This document shows, piece by piece, positions 1 through 4,588 of a DNA stretch of 8,513 nt; position 1 is the first letter of the stretch; each line of letters opens with the position of its first letter. A program made the position numbers and the translations under genes. This DNA comes from Deltaproteobacteria bacterium (GTDB lineage: Bacteria > Myxococcota > Myxococcia > Myxococcales > Myxococcaceae), in contig VGRA01000082.1 in assembly GCA_016875515.1 (NCBI GenBank), forward strand, positions 1 through 8,513, read 5' to 3'. The notes under the pieces were generated by a model that did no database searches, had not been told where the DNA came from, and worked only from the letters and a program-made list of their open reading frames with translations.

Positions 1-1
1 C

Positions 2-1096
2 CTGCCGGAGATGCCGTGGGTGGAGCAGCCGCGCATCCCCGGCGAGGGGCAGACGCGGCTCACCCGCCGCATCGCCGTGCTGCAGGACGGCATGGGGAAC
101 AACGCCCGCGAGCTGCGCGTGCTGGCGGTGGGGCCCACCGGGGAGCATGGGTACTTCACCAAGCCGCTGCTGGGGGATGCGTGGACCTTCGTGGCCACGG
201 GGGAGGAGATTGACCCCGCGGACTTCATCCTCAACGACCCGGAGCGCCGCGAGCGCTTCGCGTCCCGGGACCGCCGCTTCACCGGGGTGCTGCAGGTGGG
301 GCCGCGCGAGGCCCGGCAGCAGCTGCGCGTGGAGATTCCGGACTTCAACTTCCACTGCGGCCCCCTGCGGCTGGTGGTGGCCCCCATGGGGGGGCCGCGC
401 TTCACGGTGAACCTGCACACGGTGGACAGCTGGACGCTGTTCGACGGCGTGGACCCCGAGGACGACGCGGAGGCCTTCAAGTCCCTCAAGGTGACGGTGG
501 AGGTGCCGGAGGAGACGCGCGCCCACCCGGACCCGAAGGTGCAGGCGCTGGTGCAGGCGGCCTTCGCCCCGCTCCACTGGAAGTCCTTCGCGGTGTCGCT
601 CGTGGCCAACACGCGCGAGCTGCACCTGCAGCCGGTGGGCTACCCGTGGAACCTGGGCACGCCGCTGTTCTCCGCGGTGCTGCGCGGCAGCGGCCCCGTC
701 CAGCTGGCGCCCTACTCGCGGGCGTTCGCGCAGGTGCTGGACGGGACGGCGTGCGTGCCGCGCGCGGAGCTGGAGCGGCTGCGGGCCGCGCGGAAGCAGC
801 TGGAGGACCGCCGCGGCTTTGCCACCTCCCTGCGCCGCTTCCTCCCGGCGGCGCTGCTGCCGCTGGATGCCATCTCCGTCGTCACCACCACGCGCTGGAC
901 GTGGGACAAGATGAAGACGCTGCCCGCGCTGGAGGAGCACGCCCCGGCCATGACGCACGCCATGGCGCTCTCCCAGGAGCTGGCCTGGAAGCGCTCCGCC
1001 GCGGACTACGCCCAGGTGGAGCAGGCCATGGTGGGACGGCTGTGCGACGGCTCAGTGGAGCCCGGCGCTTCCGCGGGGGCGAATCCGCTCCCGTGA
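2..1096 (+). CDS. Hypothetical protein, 5' partial, no recognised domain
   Basis: I do not recognise this protein. The frame is open to the left edge, and the first ATG (position 11) directly abuts a GGAG, leaving no usual Shine-Dalgarno spacing, so the true start probably lies outside the window. At least 361 residues are visible from that ATG. They look soluble and cytoplasmic: no signal peptide, no membrane segment, no obvious metal-binding cluster. The first two thirds look beta-rich (for example GEHGYFTKPLLGDAWTFVAT and the stretch around VEIPDFNFHCGPLRLVV). The last third is helical and charged (ELERLRAARKQLEDRRG, then SAADYAQVEQAMVGRL). Codon use matches the GC-rich background. The stop at 1094-1096 overlaps the 3' end of the convergent zinc-ribbon gene by 45 bp. 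The reading frame is certain enough to call a real gene; its function is unknown. Confidence 0.8.
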   Translation: MPEMPWVEQPRIPGEGQTRLTRRIAVLQDGMGNNARELRVLAVGPTGEHGYFTKPLLGDAWTFVATGEEIDPADFILNDPERRERFASRDRRFTGVLQVGPREARQQLRVEIPDFNFHCGPLRLVVAPMGGPRFTVNLHTVDSWTLFDGVDPEDDAEAFKSLKVTVEVPEETRAHPDPKVQALVQAAFAPLHWKSFAVSLVANTRELHLQPVGYPWNLGTPLFSAVLRGSGPVQLAPYSRAFAQVLDGTACVPRAELERLRAARKQLEDRRGFATSLRRFLPAALLPLDAISVVTTTRWTWDKMKTLPALEEHAPAMTHAMALSQELAWKRSAADYAQVEQAMVGRLCDGSVEPGASAGANPLP

Positions 1097-1498
1097 AGCA
1101 CCGAAGCGCGGCGGACGGCTCGCCTCGAAGCGGACGAGCCACCCCGGCTGTTCGCCTTCTTCGTGCACCCGCTTGACGTTGCGGACGTGCGGGTCGCGCT
1201 CGAGCTGGTGGACGTCGCGCGTTGCCTTTGGGAGCGTCCGGTGGGTGTGGATGTGGCGCTGGAACTCCCCGGGGGCAGGGGCCAGCTCGCACCACGCGCA
1301 GCGTCCCGCGTGGACGATCTCAACAGGGTCATGACAAGCATTGCACCAGGCCAGGTACACCGGCCCAGCGGGGGGCAGGCGGATCTCGAGCCGCGAGCGG
1401 TTGGGGTGGCGGAGTCCGAGGGGCGTGGCCTCGGAACGGACCTCCCGGGAGACGTTGGAACGGGGGGCGGGGCGGCGGTGACTCCGGGTCGTAGGCAT
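1052..1498 (-). CDS. Small zinc-ribbon protein (CxxC-X11-CxxC), function unknown
   Basis: A 148-residue protein with a clear four-cysteine zinc-ribbon signature: C52-N-A-C55 and C67-A-W-C70, eleven residues apart. The N-terminus is basic and Arg/Pro-rich. After the ribbon comes a basic, His-rich segment (RHIHTHRTLPKATRDV, about 81-96), then VRNVKRVHEEGEQPGWLVRFE (about 105-125), which loosely recalls the first strands of AP2-like DNA-binding domains; that resemblance is inference only. The start is well supported: GAGGAA at 1505-1510 sits 6 nt before the ATG and overlaps the TGA of the upstream minus-strand gene, so the two are probably translated together. The last 15 codons run antisense into the 3' end of the convergent gene at 2-1096, and the residues after about 126 (ASRPPRFGASRERIR) look low-complexity, so the C-terminus may be truncated or replaced. 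Nucleic-acid binding is plausible but not shown. Confidence 0.7.
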   Translation of the reverse strand: MPTTRSHRRPAPRSNVSREVRSEATPLGLRHPNRSRLEIRLPPAGPVYLAWCNACHDPVEIVHAGRCAWCELAPAPGEFQRHIHTHRTLPKATRDVHQLERDPHVRNVKRVHEEGEQPGWLVRFEASRPPRFGASRERIRPRGSAGLH

Positions 1499-1504
1499 GG
1501 GCGG

Positions 1505-1510
1505 TTCCTC
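1505..1510 (-). promoter_or_regulatory. Ribosome-binding site GAGGAA overlapping a stop codon
   Basis: On the minus strand the sequence reads TGAGGAACCGCCC followed by ATG. GAGGAA is complementary to the 16S anti-SD end and lies 6 nt before the start at 1498. The TGA of the upstream gene (1509-1511) is part of the same string, so a terminating ribosome sits on the next gene's SD. This fixes the zinc-ribbon start and argues for coupled translation. Confidence 0.7.
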
Positions 1511-1871
1511 AGTTGAGAAGAGTGTGGGGGGCAGGGGTCAGGGGGAATCCCGCGGCATCCCGCTCCTTCGTGCCTTCCATCACGCAGCGTTCGACGGCGC
1601 CGGCGTTCTCGATGCGGATCCTCAGCGCCCTGCGCACGTAGCGGGCCCCGCGGCGAAGCACCACGTCCATGCTCATCAGGCCCATGCGGACACCGTGCTC
1701 GTCCAGTCCCGTGTAGAGCAAGACAAGGAAGCCATTGAAACCGGGAACCACGGGCGCCTTTGTCTTGTGGACGATCACATAGACGGTCCACCCGTGGTGG
1801 CGGACCTTGAAGTTCCAATAGTGCTTCACGCGGGAATGGTGGGTTTCGAGGAGGTTTGTCTGGATGGTCAT
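1509..1871 (-). CDS. Small hypothetical protein, first gene of a two-gene operon
   Basis: A 120-residue protein starting MTIQTNLLET. I do not recognise the family. It has no signal peptide or cysteine cluster. The middle is hydrophobic and aromatic, beta-like (HYWNFKVRHHGWTVYVIVHK, about 17-36, then GFNGFLVLLYTGLDEHGVRMGL), and it is followed by a basic stretch (RRGARYVRRALRIRIE, about 73-88). The frame is open upstream to 2042, but the ATG at 1871 is preferred because a sigma70-like promoter lies at 1914-1942 and would place the transcript start near 1907, downstream of the longer-start options. There is no strong Shine-Dalgarno before this ATG. The stop overlaps the ribosome-binding site of the zinc-ribbon gene, 10 nt away, giving an operon. 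Its first part is less GC-rich than the neighbours, consistent with acquisition from outside. Confidence 0.62.
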   Translation of the reverse strand: MTIQTNLLETHHSRVKHYWNFKVRHHGWTVYVIVHKTKAPVVPGFNGFLVLLYTGLDEHGVRMGLMSMDVVLRRGARYVRRALRIRIENAGAVERCVMEGTKERDAAGFPLTPAPHTLLN

Positions 1872-1887
1872 GTGGTTTGCTCGTTTG

Positions 1888-1906
1888 TCCCGAATGAATG
1901 TCGGGA
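1888..1906 (-). promoter_or_regulatory. Short inverted repeat in the leader: possible operator or 5' hairpin
   Basis: TCCCGA (1888-1893) and TCGGGA (1901-1906) are perfect 6-bp inverted arms around a 7-nt spacer. The element sits between the predicted start of transcription (near 1907) and the ATG at 1871. It could be an operator for a dimeric repressor or a hairpin at the very 5' end of the mRNA. A 6-bp stem can occur by chance, so the placement is the main argument. Confidence 0.35.
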
Positions 1907-1913
1907 TGGTATA

Positions 1914-1942
1914 TATATACATAAATAGACGAATTGCGTCAA
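1914..1942 (-). promoter_or_regulatory. Sigma70-like promoter for the two small minus-strand genes
   Basis: Reading the minus strand, TTGACG (1942-1937, five of six matches to TTGACA) is followed by exactly 17 nt and TATATA (1919-1914, four of six matches to TATAAT). The 60 bases 1901-1960 are only about 40% GC (24 of 60), an isolated AT-rich pocket in a very GC-rich window. The predicted start of transcription is near 1907, giving a leader of about 36 nt before the ATG at 1871. Confidence 0.55.
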
Positions 1943-2021
1943 TGATTGCCGGTTTTGCGCGGCGTATGGTTTGGGGTGCGAGCGCGCGGTCGCGGGGCGT
2001 GCTGGGTGGTGGGGTGGACAG

Positions 2022-2074
2022 GCCATGCCCCTGACCCACCACGCGTGGCGTGGTGGGTCAGGGGTCGGCATGGC
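2022..2074. repeat. Long, nearly perfect inverted repeat (hairpin)
   Basis: CCCCTGACCCACCACGC (2028-2044) and GCGTGGTGGGTCAGGGG (2048-2064) are perfect 17-bp complementary arms around a 3-nt loop. Outside them GCCATG (2022-2027) pairs with CATGGC (2069-2074), leaving a one-sided 4-nt bulge at 2065-2068, so up to 23 base pairs form. The core also contains the palindrome CCACGCGTGG (2039-2048), allowing an alternative fold. No T-tract follows on either strand, so this is not a textbook terminator. It lies downstream of the aspartic protease gene and upstream of the small operon, so it may end or protect transcripts, or be a non-coding repeat or the terminus of a mobile element. Confidence 0.75.
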
Positions 2075-2088
2075 GCCCTGACGGGGGA

Positions 2089-2212
2089 GTCATGACAAGT
2101 GCCGTGGGCGTCTCTGTTCAGGGGCGCCGTTCGTAAGTCATGACAAGTCGTCCCGCGGCCCAGCGGGGCGGATAAGTCATGACGGGTGGCTCCGGCCAGG
2201 GGTGCGTCATGA
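2089..2212. repeat. Cluster of four GTCATGA(C)-type repeats
   Basis: Two exact copies of GTCATGACAAGT (2089-2100 and 2137-2148) are followed by GTCATGAC (2176-2183) and GTCATGA (2206-2212). GTCATGAC is itself an 8-bp palindrome. Successive spacings are 48, 39 and 30 nt, so all copies are in the same reading register. Copies 2 and 3 share the longer left flank TAAGTCATGAC. The cluster fills the gap between the minus-strand protease stop (2237) and the hairpin at 2022-2074. Binding sites for a regulator or for a transposase/recombinase are the natural reading; I cannot assign the protein. Confidence 0.65.
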
Positions 2213-2236
2213 ACGTGACGCGACGGCTGTCCGTGT

Positions 2237-3331
2237 CTACCTCGCCCGCCTGAACCCCAGCTTCCCGTCCACCGCGTCCACCGCCACGTCGTAGCGGAAG
2301 AACCACCCCACCCCGAGCAGGGCGAAGGGCGCCTGTTCGTCCACCAGGAACAGGTCCTTGCCGGGCTGCGGCACCGTGCCCACCGTCACGCTCTCCTCCC
2401 ACGCGCCGGGCAGCGACACCTTCAACGTGGCGCCCGGGGCCAGCGCGCCGTCCACCACGGTGCCTGCCGGGAGCTGCGGGGCGTGGAAGATGTCCATGCT
2501 CGCACCCGTGTCGAACACCGCCTCGGTGCAGCGTGGCGGCACGTCCACGCCATTGACCGCGAAGCAGGCCGTCAGCGAGCCGTCCCGGAAGGCCCGCACG
2601 CCGTTGGGCTGCAGCCCATCCGGCGGGAGCGCCAGCATCGCGAACCCCGCGTCCGCTGCCTCCCGGCCGAACAGCACCGTCCCGCCAGCGCTGGCGGCAC
2701 CGCCCGTGCGCACGGTGAACCCCTCGCGCGCGCGGCCCTGCAGCTGGGCGAAGGGGCTGTACAGCGCGCCCACCTCTCCCCGCCGCGTGCTGACCCCGAG
2801 GATGCCCTGGACGCCCGCCTCCTCGAAGAAGGGCGCCGTCCCTCCCGCGAAGGCGCAGCCCGGGTTGTGCGCCGCGCAGGTGAAGCGCTCCACCCGGTGG
2901 AAGGCGATGGGCCCTGCCGTCCCCGCCTCGCCCACCGTCACCGTGCCGCGGGCGAGCTTCCCCTCCATCCGCTCGCCGTAACCGAACTCAGCGGAGATGG
3001 CCTGGGCTGTCTCGTCCACGGCCGTCCCCTGCAGCGCGCCGGGGAACAGCCGCAGGCCGTCCGCGCCGGTGTCCACGAGCACCTGGATGGGCGGCGAGCC
3101 GTTGACCGAAATGGGCATCCGCAGCAGCGGGCCCGAACCGTCCGGGTACTGCGCCACGGAGAATCCGGCGGAGAGCCGGGGGGCCTCCCCGGCGTCCACC
3201 CCTGCGTCCACGCCCGCGTCGGCGGATGGCGGCAGGCCCGCGTCCCGTGGCGCGGGCGGCCCCGGAGGTGGAGCGGCGCAGGAGAGCGCCCATGCCAGCG
3301 AGGTGATTGCGAAGCGTCGGGCGGAGGCCAT
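2237..3331 (-). CDS. Secreted pepsin-like aspartic protease, putative lipoprotein
   Basis: A 364-residue protein with two aspartic-protease motifs in the spacing of a bilobal pepsin-like fold: VLVDTGADGLRL (D87-T-G-A90) and AVFDTGASMDIF (D274-T-G-A277). It also has GILGV (176-180) and a C-terminal LLGVGWFFRYDVAVDAVDGKLGF resembling the closing strands of pepsin-family enzymes. Four cysteines (152, 159, 256, 268) could form two disulfides, fitting an exported protein. The start at 3331 (MASARRFAITSLAWALSC) was chosen over an in-frame start at 3421 because it gives a short signal peptide ending at C18. The lipobox ALSC is atypical at -3, so lipidation is likely rather than certain. Residues 19-50 are a Pro-rich then Asp-Ala-Gly linker with tandem VDAG units, a disordered tether common in exported myxobacterial proteins. 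Substrate unknown; the bacterial DUF3443 group is the other family it could fall in. It is divergent from the gene at 3452. Confidence 0.85.
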   Translation of the reverse strand: MASARRFAITSLAWALSCAAPPPGPPAPRDAGLPPSADAGVDAGVDAGEAPRLSAGFSVAQYPDGSGPLLRMPISVNGSPPIQVLVDTGADGLRLFPGALQGTAVDETAQAISAEFGYGERMEGKLARGTVTVGEAGTAGPIAFHRVERFTCAAHNPGCAFAGGTAPFFEEAGVQGILGVSTRRGEVGALYSPFAQLQGRAREGFTVRTGGAASAGGTVLFGREAADAGFAMLALPPDGLQPNGVRAFRDGSLTACFAVNGVDVPPRCTEAVFDTGASMDIFHAPQLPAGTVVDGALAPGATLKVSLPGAWEESVTVGTVPQPGKDLFLVDEQAPFALLGVGWFFRYDVAVDAVDGKLGFRRAR

Positions 3332-3451
3332 GGGTGACACCGCACGCTGCCCGTTCCAGTCGCGGGATTCATCCCTCCCGGACGCCGGGCGCGACAGCGG
3401 GCGCCGCAGCCCGGGGACCAAGGCGGGGCGTGCTAAGCCAGCAAACTGTCA
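3332..3451. promoter_or_regulatory. Divergent intergenic region with promoters for both flanking genes (inferred)
   Basis: These 120 bp separate the starts of the minus-strand protease and the plus-strand transglutaminase-like gene, so promoters for both must lie here or inside the neighbouring genes. I see no convincing -35/-10 pair. The AT-richest part is 3431-3451, just before the ATG at 3452, with TGCTAAG as a weak extended -10 candidate. No Shine-Dalgarno is evident before 3452, so a very short leader is possible. Confidence 0.3.
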
Positions 3452-4588
3452 ATGGGCGACGCGGCGCTGGAGATGACGAGGGTGGGGCTGCACCTGGCAC
3501 CGCTCCGGGCGCGCGTCTTCCAGCTGGGGACGGTGCTGCGCTGGGCGCCCGGCGAGGCGCTGTGCCGGCGGGGCGCGGTGCAGCGGCAGCTCCACGTCGT
3601 CCTGTCCGGGCGCGCGGACTACCCGGGCGGCTGGTTCGGCCCCGGCGCGCACACCGGGGAGCTGGGCTTCTTGCTGGGCGTGCCGCGCACCGCGGACGTC
3701 ACCGCCCGGGACGAGGTCACCACCTGGTCGGTGGACGCGGAGGTGCTGGAGCGGGACGCCGCGGCCGCCGCCGTGCTCGTCTCGGCGCTGGTGCGCGAGC
3801 TGCCGAGCCGCCTCCGGAAGTTCCGCCCGCCCGCGGCGCCCACCGGCAATTTCTGCGACGACGGCCACCCGGCCATCCGGGGCCTCGCCGCGGTCCTGCG
3901 CGGAATCAGCGAGGAGGCCACCGCCACCGCCATCTGGTCCTTCGTGAGGGACCTGCCGTACCGCTTCGGCCCCTGGTGGATGCGCGCCTCGGACACGCTC
4001 CGCCTGGGCCACGGCATGTGCACCACCAAGAGCAACCTCGAGGTGGCGCTCTTCCGCGCCGCCGGGCTGGAGGCCGGCTTCGTGGAGGTGCGGGGGGACG
4101 CGGCGCTGGTGCAGCCGCTGTTGCCTCCCGCGTGGCGGCAGCTCGTGCAGGGGCCCGTGCGCCACTACATGGGCGCGGTCCGGCTGGAGGGGCGCTGGCA
4201 CGTGGCCGAGTGCTCCTTCACCGATCCCTGCCTGCGCCAGCTGGGGACGCGCTGGCCCGCCGTGCTGGAACTGCTGCCCTGCCGCTTCGGCGCGGGCGCC
4301 CCCTTCCACCCGGTGGCCCACGTCTTCGGGCAGGATCCCTTCGCCGTGGACGTCCTCCCCGAGCTGGACGAGGCCATGGCCCGGCGCAGCAGCTACGACA
4401 CGGACCAGCTGGAGCTGCTCAACGTGCTCACGGACGCGCTCCAGCCCGGCACCTTCGACGAGCCCGCCTGGCTCGCCCGCGCCCGCGCATTGCTGGACGG
4501 GGAGCCCGCCCGGGCGTACCACGTGGCGCTGGCCGCGGCCGTGGCGCTCGCCGGTGAACTCCACGGCCACCTCGAGGAACCCGCATGA
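3452..4588 (+). CDS. Cyclic-nucleotide-binding-like domain fused to a transglutaminase-like domain
   Basis: A 378-residue two-domain protein. Residues about 25-105 match a CRP/PKA-type cyclic-nucleotide-binding domain: APGEAL (32-37), VVLSGR (49-54), then the phosphate-binding cassette GELGFLLGVPRTADV (69-83) with the key Glu (E70), Arg (R79) and Thr (T80). No C-terminal HTH follows, so it is not a CRP-type regulator. Residues about 155-260 look like a transglutaminase/cysteine-protease core: LGHGMCTTKSNLEVALFRAAGLEAGF with candidate nucleophile C190, VRHYMGAVRLEGRWHVAE with H238, and FTDP with D258, the usual Cys-His-Asp order. The remaining 120 residues are helical and unassigned. There is no signal peptide, so it acts in the cytoplasm. 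An in-frame TAA at 3434 makes 3452 the first possible ATG. Its TGA overlaps the next start (ATGA). Inference: a nucleotide-like ligand gates a thiol-dependent acyl transfer or hydrolysis. Confidence 0.85.
   Translation: MGDAALEMTRVGLHLAPLRARVFQLGTVLRWAPGEALCRRGAVQRQLHVVLSGRADYPGGWFGPGAHTGELGFLLGVPRTADVTARDEVTTWSVDAEVLERDAAAAAVLVSALVRELPSRLRKFRPPAAPTGNFCDDGHPAIRGLAAVLRGISEEATATAIWSFVRDLPYRFGPWWMRASDTLRLGHGMCTTKSNLEVALFRAAGLEAGFVEVRGDAALVQPLLPPAWRQLVQGPVRHYMGAVRLEGRWHVAECSFTDPCLRQLGTRWPAVLELLPCRFGAGAPFHPVAHVFGQDPFAVDVLPELDEAMARRSSYDTDQLELLNVLTDALQPGTFDEPAWLARARALLDGEPARAYHVALAAAVALAGELHGHLEEPA
4574..4579 (+). promoter_or_regulatory. Ribosome-binding site GAGGAA for the CoaBC-like gene
   Basis: GAGGAA lies inside the end of the transglutaminase-like gene, 5 nt before the ATG at 4585. 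With the 4-bp ATGA overlap it supports coupled translation and fixes the start. Confidence 0.65.

Noticed and set aside
1117..1140. GGCTCG/CGAGCC inverted repeat as a terminator for the gene at 2-1096
   Set aside because: Only 6 bp with a 12-nt loop and no T-tract, and it lies inside the convergent coding region.
1163..1516. Plus-strand open frame antisense to the zinc-ribbon gene
   Set aside because: The minus strand encodes the paired CxxC motifs with a good SD; this frame shows only biased composition.
1497..1928. Plus-strand open frame antisense to the small hypothetical gene
   Set aside because: No SD and no recognisable motif; the minus strand has a promoter, a coupled SD and operon structure, so this is a shadow.
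1872..2042. N-terminal extension of the small minus-strand gene
   Set aside because: It would run through the promoter-like -35/-10 region and into the large hairpin; the added residues look non-coding.
2089..2212. CRISPR array
   Set aside because: Repeats are only 7-12 bp, spacers shrink regularly, and no cas gene is nearby.
2118..2402. Minus-strand open frame running through the repeats
   Set aside because: It overlaps the end of the protease in another frame, has no SD, and its tail is just the repeat array read as codons.
3307..4557. Long plus-strand frame overlapping the transglutaminase-like gene
   Set aside because: Composition is Arg/Gly/Ala/Pro only, typical of an out-of-frame read of GC-rich DNA; the real frame has clear domains.
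3449..4570. Long antisense frame opposite the transglutaminase-like gene
   Set aside because: His/Gln/Arg-rich shadow with no motif; an artefact of high GC.
3473..4588. Alternative ATG at 3473 for the transglutaminase-like gene
   Set aside because: GGAG abuts the ATG with no spacer, so it is not a better start than 3452; cannot be fully excluded.
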